From the NCBI GenBank assembly GCA_017517605.1, contig JAFWYQ010000108.1:1-64000 (forward strand): a stretch of DNA of 64,000 bases, given 5' to 3'. A program made the translations under genes and the position numbers. Below, piece by piece: positions 18,166-25,683 of this stretch. The number at the start of each line of letters is the position of its first letter. Position 1 is the first letter of the stretch. Origin of the DNA: Bacteroidaceae bacterium. Lineage in GTDB: Bacteria > Bacteroidota > Bacteroidia > Bacteroidales > Bacteroidaceae. Under the pieces are notes generated by a model, which was given only the letters and a program-made list of their open reading frames with translations, made no database searches and was not told the DNA's origin.

Positions 18166-18262
18166 TATTAGCTACGAGTGACAAGCTACAAGTTATTAAT
18201 TATGAGTTACGAGTTTTTGAAATGGTTACTTGTCACTCGTAGCTTGTAGCTCGTCACTTGTG
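18166..18262. repeat. inverted AGCTACR arrays
   Basis: A 14-base-period array. Left half reads CTACGAGTGACAAG/CTACAAG; right half reads CTTGTCACTCGTAG then CTTGTAGCTCGTCA. The halves are complementary and span the whole yitT-rdgB spacer. Confidence 0.8.
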
Positions 18263-19171
18263 TCATTTCTTTTTCTTGCTTTTTACTTTGATTTGGTCGA
18301 ATCCTTCGCCATATACTCCCACTACGTTGCTTTGTGAGATGAAGGCATTGGGGTCGATATCCTTTACCAATCGGAAAATGTGGATTGCTTCGCTCTTTTT
18401 GGCGAGCACACACAATACTTTCACCGGTTGTTTACTGTAGAATCCCATGCCATCCAGAATGGTTACTCCACGGCGTACTTCAGTGGTTACGGCTTCACCA
18501 ATCTCTTCGTATTTCTTGCTGAAAATGAGGAACTGTACACTCTGTCGGGCACTGTTGACTATGTAGTCGATGGCAACGCTGATGATAATCAGTGTGACAA
18601 AGCCGAATACTACACGGCGCCAGTCTTGAAATATAAAGTAACAGGAAGAGATGATGATGATGTCGCACACCATAATCATACGGCCGAATGTGATGGTCTT
18701 GTACTTGTTCACAATGGCTGCAATGATGTCGGTTCCTCCTGTGCTACCGCCTACAATGAATACCACCGCAACACCTACACCGCAAAAGATGGATCCGATG
18801 ACGCAGGCCATAAAGTCTTGTCCTGCTCCGATAACTTGTATAAGGTTACCGGCATCATCTTTCATCATTTCTTGGAAGATGTTGAGGAAAAAGGTAAGTA
18901 CAGTTACTGAAAAAATTGTCTTTAAGCAGAATTTGAGTCCTAATATATACAATGCTACAGTCAGGAAGGCTGCATTGATAAGAAAATAGGATATTTGCAT
19001 TTCGATGCCCGTAGCATAATAGATGATGGCTGAGATACCCGTCACACCACCCGTTGTTATCTGATACGGCAATAGAAAAAAGCACCATCCCATAGCGTAG
19101 GCCATCAAACCGAGCGTTATGGTGATGTAATCTTTGGTTTCGCGCCAAAGTTTCAAAGAAGAGTTAATCAT
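18263..19171 (-). CDS. YitT family membrane protein (DUF161 plus DUF2179)
   Basis: 302 residues. Five or more hydrophobic segments (TLGLMAYAMGWCFFLL, AAFLTVALYILGLKF, CVIGSIFCGVGVAVVFIVG, and others) with the Gly-rich GGSTGGTDIIAAIV motif of the DUF161 repeat. The C-terminal cytosolic domain (TEVRRGVTILDGMGFYSKQ, VLCVLAKKSEAIHIFRLV, VKDIDPNAFISQSNVVGVYG) is DUF2179. Family function is not established; transport is suspected. It is co-directional with leuS upstream and rdgB downstream. Confidence 0.9.
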   Translation of the reverse strand: MINSSLKLWRETKDYITITLGLMAYAMGWCFFLLPYQITTGGVTGISAIIYYATGIEMQISYFLINAAFLTVALYILGLKFCLKTIFSVTVLTFFLNIFQEMMKDDAGNLIQVIGAGQDFMACVIGSIFCGVGVAVVFIVGGSTGGTDIIAAIVNKYKTITFGRMIMVCDIIIISSCYFIFQDWRRVVFGFVTLIIISVAIDYIVNSARQSVQFLIFSKKYEEIGEAVTTEVRRGVTILDGMGFYSKQPVKVLCVLAKKSEAIHIFRLVKDIDPNAFISQSNVVGVYGEGFDQIKVKSKKKK

Positions 19172-19186
19172 AGAGAAATATGGTTT

Positions 19187-19270
19187 ACAGCTACAAGTGA
19201 CGAGCTACAAGCTACGAGTGACAATGGTATGATTACTTACTGACAACTTGTAGCTTGTAGCTGACAACTA
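19187..19270. repeat. inverted AGCTACR arrays
   Basis: AGCTACAAGTGACGAGCTAC and its continuation face the reversed words ACAACTTGTAGCTTGTAGCT across about 20 unique bases. The arrays lie immediately after the leuS stop codon in the leuS-yitT spacer. Confidence 0.8.
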
Positions 19271-19271
19271 A

Positions 19272-22106
19272 TTATAGTACAATGTTTACAATCTTCTTCG
19301 GTACGATAATCACCTTCTTCGGAGTCTTTCCGTCAATCCATTTCTGGCTTTGCTCGTCGGCCATGACGGCAGCTTCGATGGTGGCATTGTCAGCATCGGC
19401 TGCAAACTCCATGCTGAAGCGTGCTTTTCCGTTGAATGAGATGGTATATTTCACTGTGTCCTCTACCAAATAGCTTTCGTTGCAAACGGGCCACTGGGCG
19501 TCGCACACGCTTCCTTCGCCCTTCAGCATCTCCCACAACTCTTCTGCCAAGTGCGGCGCAAAGGGTGCAATCAGTATGGTCAGCAGGCGCAACACTTCAG
19601 TTGAACGGCACTTCAGCTGGGTCAGTTCATTCACGCAAATCATGAAGGCACTGATGCTGGTATTGTACGAGAATGTCTCGATATCGCCCGTCACCTTCTT
19701 GATGAGTTTGTGGATGCTCTTCAGTTCCTCCTTGGTGGCAGCAACGTCAGTAGGCAGGAACTCATCGGTGCGGCTGTAGAACAATCCCCACAATTTCTTC
19801 AGGAATCGGTGTACACCATCGATACCGTTGGTATCCCAAGGTTTGCTCTGTTCCACAGGGCCAAGGAACATTTCGTACATGCGCAGGGTGTCGGCACCGT
19901 ACTTCTCTACAATCATGTCGGGGTTCACCACGTTGAACATTGATTTCGACATCTTCTCCACAGCCCATCCGCAGACGTACTTGCCATCTTCCAGAATGAA
20001 CTCGGCGTTGTTATATTCGGGACGCCAAGCCTTGAACGCTTCCTCGTCGAGCACATCGGCACTCACGATATTTACATCTACGTGCAGCGGAGTCACATCG
20101 TACTGGTCTTTCAACCCCAGTGACACAAAGGTGTTGGTATCCTTGATGCGATATACAAAGTTGCTTCGTCCCTGAATCATACCTTGGTTCACCAATTTCT
20201 GGAAGGGTTCGTCCTTCACGCTGGTGCCCAAGTCGAAGAGGAACTTGTTCCAGAAGCGGCTGTAAATCAAGTGACCCGTTGCGTGTTCGGTTCCGCCCAC
20301 ATAGAGGTCAACGTTCTGCCAATAGTTGGCGGCCTTTTCTGACAACAGTGCTTCAGTGTTGTTCGGATCCATATAGCGCAGGTAGTAGGCGCTTGAACCG
20401 GCAAAGCCCGGCATGGTGTTCAGTTCGAGGGGGAATACGTTCACGTTGTCGATGAGTGTGTTGTCCACCACTTCGCCCTTCTGCACGTCCCAAGCCCACT
20501 TGGTGGCGTTGCCCAACGGTGGTTCGCCCGTCTCTGTGGGCAGGAATTTGCTTACTTCGGGCAATTCCAGTGGCAATTTGCTGCTGTCAATCATGTAGGG
20601 CATTCCGTCCTTGTAATATACGGGGAACGGTTCGCCCCAGTAGCGCTGGCGGCTGAAGATGGCGTCGCGCAGGCGGAAGTTCACCTTCACACGGCCCAAT
20701 CCGTGTTCCTTCACATATTTCTTGGTGGCGGCAATGGCCTCCTTGATGGTGAGTCCGTTCAATGAAAGGCCGCAATAGGGAGTGGCACCCTCTTTGGGTG
20801 AGTTGGTGACAATACCTTCCTTGGCGTCAAAGCTCTCTTCGCTCACATCGCATCCCTCAACCAACGGAATGATAGGCAGGTTGAAATGTTTGGCAAAGGC
20901 ATAGTCGCGGCTATCGTGGGCAGGCACAGCCATGATGGCTCCTGTGCCATATCCGGCCAACACGTAGTCGCTAATCCAGATGGGCACTGCCTCACCTGTA
21001 AATGGATTGATGGCATACGAACCGCTGAACACGCCTGTCACCTTACGGTCGGCAATACGCTCGCGCTCGGTACGTTTCTTGGTGCGGTCGAGATAAGCCT
21101 CCACTTCAGCTTTCTGTTCATCGGTAGTCAATTGGGAAACCAATTCACTTTCAGGAGCCAACACCATGAAGGTCACACCGAACATAGTATCCGCACGAGT
21201 GGTGAAGATGGTGAACTCCATGTCCGAGTCCTTCACCTTGAACTGCACCTCAGCACCCTCTGAGCGGCCAATCCAGTTCTTCTGTGTCTCTTTCAATGAT
21301 TCAGTCCAGTCGATTACGTCCAGTCCGTCCAACAGACGCTGTGCGTAGGCACTTACGCGCAAGCACCATTGGCGCATCTTCTTCTGCACCACGGGGTGAC
21401 CGCCACGTTCGCTCACACCATCCACCACCTCGTCGTTGGCAAGCACGGTTCCCAAGGCAGGGCACCAGTTTACCATGGTCTCGCCCAAGTAGGCGATGCG
21501 GTAGTTCATCAGGATTTCCTGCTGTTCTTTTTCGCTTTTGGCATTCCACTCTTCAGCGGTGAAGGTCAGTTCCTCGCCCTGTGCTACGTCCAATCCTTCG
21601 GTACCCTTCTGTGCAAAGTGTTCCACCAATTTTGTGATGGGCACAGCCTTTTGGCAAGCGTTGCAATAGAAGTGCTCGAACATTTTCTGGAAGGCCCACT
21701 GCGTCCAGTGGTAGTATCCCGGTTCGCAGGTGCGTACTTCGCGGTCCCAGTCGAAGCAGAATCCGATTTTGTCCAACTGTTCGCGGTAGCGGTTGATGTT
21801 AGCTTCGGTTGTCACGGCCGGGTGTTGTCCCGTCTGTATGGCATATTGCTCAGCCGGCAATCCGTAAGCATCGTATCCCATGGGGTTCAGCACGTTGAAT
21901 CCCTGCAGGCGCTTGTAGCGTGCATAGATGTCGCTGGCGATGTATCCCAGCGGGTGTCCCACGTGCAGTCCCGCACCCGAGGGGTAGGGGAACATATTGA
22001 GTACGTAGAATTTCTTCTTCGCGTCGTCTTCGGCCACCTTGTAGGTTTTCTGTTCAACCCACCGTTGTTGCCATTTCTTTTCAATTTCTCTAAAATTGTA
22101 TTCCAT
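19272..22106 (-). CDS. leuS: leucyl-tRNA synthetase
   Basis: 944 residues. It charges tRNA-Leu. Class I motifs: the HIGH-type site in [17 protein letters not shown] (about 39-55) and KMSKS in [14 protein letters not shown] (about 718). The CP1 editing domain is present ([37 protein letters not shown]), so mischarged tRNA should be hydrolysed. Size is normal for Bacteroidetes. The promoter is at 22159-22190 and the leader is about 45 bases. No T-box or leucine leader peptide was seen. Confidence 0.97.
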   Translation of the reverse strand: MEYNFREIEKKWQQRWVEQKTYKVAEDDAKKKFYVLNMFPYPSGAGLHVGHPLGYIASDIYARYKRLQGFNVLNPMGYDAYGLPAEQYAIQTGQHPAVTTEANINRYREQLDKIGFCFDWDREVRTCEPGYYHWTQWAFQKMFEHFYCNACQKAVPITKLVEHFAQKGTEGLDVAQGEELTFTAEEWNAKSEKEQQEILMNYRIAYLGETMVNWCPALGTVLANDEVVDGVSERGGHPVVQKKMRQWCLRVSAYAQRLLDGLDVIDWTESLKETQKNWIGRSEGAEVQFKVKDSDMEFTIFTTRADTMFGVTFMVLAPESELVSQLTTDEQKAEVEAYLDRTKKRTERERIADRKVTGVFSGSYAINPFTGEAVPIWISDYVLAGYGTGAIMAVPAHDSRDYAFAKHFNLPIIPLVEGCDVSEESFDAKEGIVTNSPKEGATPYCGLSLNGLTIKEAIAATKKYVKEHGLGRVKVNFRLRDAIFSRQRYWGEPFPVYYKDGMPYMIDSSKLPLELPEVSKFLPTETGEPPLGNATKWAWDVQKGEVVDNTLIDNVNVFPLELNTMPGFAGSSAYYLRYMDPNNTEALLSEKAANYWQNVDLYVGGTEHATGHLIYSRFWNKFLFDLGTSVKDEPFQKLVNQGMIQGRSNFVYRIKDTNTFVSLGLKDQYDVTPLHVDVNIVSADVLDEEAFKAWRPEYNNAEFILEDGKYVCGWAVEKMSKSMFNVVNPDMIVEKYGADTLRMYEMFLGPVEQSKPWDTNGIDGVHRFLKKLWGLFYSRTDEFLPTDVAATKEELKSIHKLIKKVTGDIETFSYNTSISAFMICVNELTQLKCRSTEVLRLLTILIAPFAPHLAEELWEMLKGEGSVCDAQWPVCNESYLVEDTVKYTISFNGKARFSMEFAADADNATIEAAVMADEQSQKWIDGKTPKKVIIVPKKIVNIVL

Positions 22107-22158
22107 AGCGGATATCGTTTGTTTTTTAATGATTATACCTTATTATAATAAACGGGTG

Positions 22159-22190
22159 CAAAGATAGTAATCCCATCAGAATTGACCAAA
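22159..22190 (-). promoter_or_regulatory. leuS promoter
   Basis: On the minus strand: TTTG -33 box (22187-22190), a 20-base spacer, then TATCTTTG (22159-22166). Both elements and spacing match the Bacteroidales consensus. Confidence 0.75.
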
Positions 22191-22328
22191 GAAACTCCTG
22201 CCTTTTTCCTCGTCAGAGAGGTTCTATAAATCAGCATGTGAGGTTTTGTTTCGGATTTTTGAGAATTTTCTTTTTTATCTACGCAGATTCGTAGCTGGTT
22301 ATGTATCAAATTATCCGATTGACACATA

Positions 22329-22363
22329 CAAAAAGGGGAAAGAGTCTTCAAGCCCCTTCCCCC
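22329..22363 (-). terminator. terminator of the second HU-like gene
   Basis: On the minus strand GGGGAA pairs with TTCCCC around a partly paired loop and is followed by a T run (TTTTTG). It is eight bases after the stop codon. Confidence 0.6.
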
Positions 22364-22370
22364 TCGTTCA

Positions 22371-22853
22371 TTACAGTGGGTTACCACCGGTAGCACCGCC
22401 CCCTGTTCCTTCATCGCCTGAAGGTTCGTCACCGGCATCCGGTTCCTCCTCCTTCTTCTCCTCTGCTCCGCTATCCAACGTCAGGATGGAAAGTTCTTCC
22501 AGCATCTCCTTCATGCGTTTGCCGGGATAGAAGCGCACCACACGGCGCACCACATTGCTGGCATCCACCTCCTCAGCCGTCTTCTTCACCTTTGTCTGGA
22601 TGGCCGGTTTGAATGTGCCGAACTCTTCCAATCGCACCGGCATACCCAAGTCCATGTAGTGCACCAGTCGGTCGAGCAATCCCTCCACCACGGCCTTCGT
22701 CTGTGTGCGGTGCACACCACACGAACTTGCCACTTCCTTCACCAGGGCATCATATCCCACTGTTTGTTGGCGCACAGCTGCCACTTTATACACCACAGGT
22801 TTCTCCTTCTTGAAATTCAAGGTCGTCTTTTTTACTTCATAGATCAAAGCCAT
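22371..22853 (-). CDS. HU-like DNA-binding protein with GGNPL tail
   Basis: 160 residues. The core is IHF/HU-like: VYKVAAVRQQTVGYDALVKE, CGVHRTQTKAVVEGLLDRLV (helices), then GMPVRLEEFGTFKPAIQTK (beta arm, with the classical GTF motif of HU). After residue 125 comes an acidic linker rich in Glu, Gly and Ala that ends GTGGGATGGNPL. Another HU-like protein (5437-5910) has the same last five residues. Unlike that one, this gene has no DUF5675, small peptide or holin-like neighbours. Two tandem TACCTTTGCA boxes lie upstream. Architectural DNA binding is expected from the family; the tail role is unknown. Confidence 0.82.
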   Translation of the reverse strand: MALIYEVKKTTLNFKKEKPVVYKVAAVRQQTVGYDALVKEVASSCGVHRTQTKAVVEGLLDRLVHYMDLGMPVRLEEFGTFKPAIQTKVKKTAEEVDASNVVRRVVRFYPGKRMKEMLEELSILTLDSGAEEKKEEEPDAGDEPSGDEGTGGGATGGNPL

Positions 22854-22973
22854 AATTCAATTCTCCTTTTCTTTTTTAAGGTGGAAATTTATAGAACCCA
22901 CCTTTAATTAATAATCGGTTTACTTTTTGCTCCCCTCTTCAGGACGCGCGCCTTTCCCTTCGTGGTTTGCTGG

Positions 22974-22983
22974 TGCAAAGGTA
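22974..22983 (-). promoter_or_regulatory. proximal -7 box of the second HU-like gene
   Basis: TACCTTTGCA on the minus strand, 120 bases before the start codon, identical to the distal box at 23101-23110. No clear -33 box is visible. Confidence 0.45.
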
Positions 22984-23059
22984 TGTCAATTGTTCCACAC
23001 GAGTTTCGTTCCGTATCGCGAGTGTTTCGCACTGTATGCTTAGTGTGTCACTTTCCCCA

Positions 23060-23205
23060 CCCTTTTGCACCGTCGCTTCCGAGCCTGTCGGAATGACTGG
23101 TGCAAAGGTAAGGGCAACAGACGAGCAAAAACAAAAAAATCCTCCCCTTTACCCGAATCTTTACTTCAGGTAAAGGGGAGGTAAGGTAAAGGCAAGGGTT
23201 TAGGT
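23060..23205 (-). promoter_or_regulatory. HU-module upstream element, second copy
   Basis: On the minus strand it carries the 13-bp perfect inverted repeat CCTCCCCTTTACC (23169-23181 with 23141-23153), then TACCTTTGCA (23101-23110), then a leader hairpin (TTCCGA with TCGGAA). Over about 120 bases it is clearly homologous to 4660-4790 before the first HU cassette, by eye above 80 percent identical. Here it is 250 bases from the gene rather than 80, so intervening material was gained, or genes were lost. Confidence 0.7.
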
Positions 23206-23277
23206 CAAGGAATGCTTGCTTTTAGGGGGCTGGTACAAATATATACAGAGATTGCCATCCTATTTCTTTCCCCACGT

Positions 23278-23428
23278 CCATCCGAGTTTGTAACTCGGAT
23301 GTCTCGAGTATTAGCATTTATAATGCACTTATGAGTTTCTTTGTCAATCTTATATTGACATTTGCTTGAAATTCAGTGCATTGCAAATGCTTATACTCAC
23401 AACCTTCGCGTTGCAAACGCGAAGGGAT
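23278..23428. repeat. REP-like inverted pair (BIME-type element)
   Basis: Two units face each other. Unit 1 (23278-23330) has the hairpin ATCCGAGTTTGTAACTCGGAT and then GAGTATTAGCATTTATAATG. Unit 2, reversed (23374-23428), has TTCGCGTTTGCAACGCGAA and then GAGTATAAGCATTTGCAATG. A third single unit is at 24816-24867. This fits REP/BIME elements moved by RAYT-type transposases; no such gene lies in this window. The rest of 22854-23539 is otherwise without genes. Confidence 0.7.
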
Positions 23429-23539
23429 GGGGGTGTCCAATTTCTTCGTTTGTCATCTTAAATAAACTATTTTTTACTACTATTATTGTAGCTTGATACA
23501 GTTTATTTTACACTCTCGGGGAAGGTGAAAACCTCACGA

Positions 23540-24379
23540 TTACTTAGGACGTTTAAAAAGACAGAAATTATACCACACATTTAGATGTAATGAAGATATG
23601 TCCATATCGTCAGCCGCCTTGTTAAAATCCTGACAATAAGAGACTCCTATTCCTATACGTTTATACTCCATTCCGACTCCCACATTCAAGGCACACTGAA
23701 ATCTTCCCCAAGCGTCATCCCCCATGGCATAATCAGAACTTCTCTTCCCATCATCAAAAAGATCATAGGTTTTAGACTCCGAATCAATCCACCCTGCCAC
23801 ATTCCAACGAAAATTCAATCCTATATTAGGTAAAACGGAAACATCCTTTCCTAATGAATATCTGTATCCTACCCCAATAGGTAACCTCAAAGAAACCAAA
23901 CGCGTGTCAGACTCTTTTATACGATAATCTTGCACTTCTGTATATTGAATACCAATACAAGTTTCGAGGTACAAAGGATGTACCTTCGACAAATTATATT
24001 TTTCCGAAATAAGCAAACCAAACCCAATCGCATCATTTGCTTTACGAACCGCCGGTATATACGAAAACATCAAACTTGAAAGCCCTGTTCCCGAAACAGA
24101 GAATTTTTCTAAAGGAGGAAGAATCTTTTTTTCAACAACTTCACAATCTTCCGCAAGAGCAACTTCATCATTCTTCTTAATGGTAAACACATCCGTCTTT
24201 CCTATTTTGTGTATAGTTGCACCATGTTTATTTTCAGTAGTATAGAAAATTGACTCTTTTCCAATCTCTACATTATAGACGGTTTTTACTTCTCCATTCT
24301 TCAACACTAATATATCCTGTGCATTAATCGCAGGAATAAACAAAACTAACAAACAAAAATAAATAAGTATTCTTTTCAT
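23540..24379 (-). CDS. secreted outer-membrane-barrel-like protein
   Basis: 279 residues with a signal peptide (KRILIYFCLLVLFIPAINA, then QD). Residues 21-75 match a recurrent Bacteroidetes N-terminal unit (DILVLKNGEVKTVYNVEI, IFYTTENKHGATIHKIGKTD, VFTIKKND), a small beta domain before an outer-membrane barrel. The rest has alternating strands and ends in a hydrophobic or aromatic strand (LHLNVWYNFCLF). Function unknown. The most notable point is upstream: the predicted promoter is 270 bases before the start codon and the leader is highly structured with an intrinsic terminator 50 bases before the ATG. Confidence 0.7.
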   Translation of the reverse strand: MKRILIYFCLLVLFIPAINAQDILVLKNGEVKTVYNVEIGKESIFYTTENKHGATIHKIGKTDVFTIKKNDEVALAEDCEVVEKKILPPLEKFSVSGTGLSSLMFSYIPAVRKANDAIGFGLLISEKYNLSKVHPLYLETCIGIQYTEVQDYRIKESDTRLVSLRLPIGVGYRYSLGKDVSVLPNIGLNFRWNVAGWIDSESKTYDLFDDGKRSSDYAMGDDAWGRFQCALNVGVGMEYKRIGIGVSYCQDFNKAADDMDISSLHLNVWYNFCLFKRPK

Positions 24380-24429
24380 TATCGATATTTTAAATTATTC
24401 ATTCATTAGGACTGGATGAAAACAACAAT

Positions 24430-24650
24430 AAAAAAGCGTGGACTCAAACTTCGTCTACGCTTATCGAGGTATCGCCAAACACCATTGCACCATATACGAG
24501 TAAAAGCCCACGCCAAAGAGCGTGAGCATCAACTTTTACTCTCGGTGCTTATTTCAATTGGCGATTTTCGATAAGCAAGAATAAAGCTAACGCTTCTTTA
24601 TCAATATGTCTTTTGTCCGTTATGTTACATAGGCTTCAATTTTTTTAATT
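24430..24650 (-). ncRNA. candidate structured leader RNA or stand-alone small RNA
   Basis: A promoter at 24656-24686 should start a minus-strand transcript near 24649. That RNA would contain a small 5' hairpin (AAGCGTTAGCTT, near 24590); a long imperfect helix, 24558-24575 with 24460-24478, enclosing a second helix (GCACCGAGAGTAAAAG with CTTTTACTCGTATATGGTGC) capped by GCTCACGC/GCGTGGGC; and finally AAGCGTAGAC/GTCCACGCTT followed by six U. The terminator stem shares three bases with the long helix. It is either a leader with attenuation ahead of the barrel gene or a separate RNA of about 220 bases. No known family was recognised. Confidence 0.5.
24434..24462 (-). terminator. intrinsic terminator inside the leader
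   Basis: On the minus strand AAGCGTAGAC pairs with GTCCACGCTT (one mismatch) around a 9-base loop and runs into six U residues. It lies about 50 bases before the start codon of the barrel gene. Confidence 0.75.
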
Positions 24651-24655
24651 CGTCG

Positions 24656-24686
24656 CAAAAGTAACTATAATCTTTCAAACAACAAA
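24656..24686 (-). promoter_or_regulatory. promoter of the structured leader
   Basis: Minus-strand TTTG (24683-24686), a 19-base spacer, then TACTTTTG (24656-24663). Consensus spacing. Confidence 0.65.
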
Positions 24687-24815
24687 GAAAATTATTAGTG
24701 TCTGCTAAAAATAATGTACGATTTTAAAGTTAGGGCAGATCTCCTATTTTGAAGGAGCTTCCCTTTGTGGTTATCTTTGAGTAAAATATAACCATGGGCA
24801 AAAGTACACATTCCT

Positions 24816-24867
24816 CGTCCATTCGAGTTTGCAACGCGGATATTCTGAGCTTCAGCATTTACAATGG
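24816..24867. repeat. single REP-like unit
   Basis: CGTCCATTCGAGTTTGCAAC and the following TTCAGCATTTACAATG align with unit 1 of the inverted pair at 23278. The 5' hairpin here is degenerate (CGAGTTTGCAACGCG). Confidence 0.6.
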
Positions 24868-25683
24868 AAATTATTAATGCGACAAAGATAATGCTTTTTA
24901 CCGGAAATAATGAGCTGAAAAAAAAGAATTTAAGAAGATGTGTGTAGAACATAATTTTGTTTCGGGTTATTTTTCGAATTATTGGCATTCAATGTGAAAT
25001 ATAAGTGTTCTTTTTCTTTACACCCTCTGGTAATAAATCCCACATTCCTATTTCCTCTCTATTTCATCCAAGGAGAAGGTTCTGTGAGAGGTGCTTTTCT
25101 GAATATATATGCAATATCCGAAGGCTGGAAGACAGAAAACGGGAAGGGCGTGTGCACACGTGCTGCCAGCTGTGTGCAGACGGTCGGCGGATTTTCTGCA
25201 GACAATCTACTATAGCTTCTGCAGACGGACAATAGAGGTTGTACACACGGACAGGAGGAAATGTGACCGCAAATGGGTGAAATGTATAATTATACAATCC
25301 GGTTGTATAAGTATGCAAAACTGACCGCACGAGAATCGTGTATATGTGCGTGACTTTTCTTTCGGACGAAAATAAGCGAGAATTTTGAAAGTCGGATATG
25401 TCGTTGACTATCAGTAGGAAGATAAGAAAATCTCACCTCGAAGTTAAAGTTTCTTTGTCTCTGAGGTAAGGTAATGGGAAAAAAGCTTTTTTCGATTTCT
25501 TGACAATGTGGAAATAAAATTCTTTACAGAAGGGAAGTTCCTCCATTTCCCTTGAATGGAGGCAAAGCAGAAATGAATGGCTCAAATCCAGGTGGTTTGT
25601 TTTTATACGCGGATTTTTCGTCTTATTGAACCTTGAACCTTTGAACAAGGCGTGTCACTCGTCGCTTGTAGCTCGTCACTGAT
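24868..25683. other. gene-free spacer with palindromic word cluster
   Basis: No supported gene. At about 25147-25260 the words GTGTGCACAC, CTGTGTGCAGACGG, TTCTGCAGAC (twice) and TTGTACACACGG recur, giving several short palindromes. At 25653-25682 an AGCTACR-type word array (CTCGTCGCTTGTAGCTCGTC) follows the stop of the helix-hairpin-helix gene. The remainder looks unstructured. Confidence 0.5.

Noticed and set aside
24695..24988. 97-residue frame with a hydrophobic start, leftward
   Set aside because: It reads through the REP-like unit at 24816 and overlaps the promoter of the structured leader; no family or start signal.
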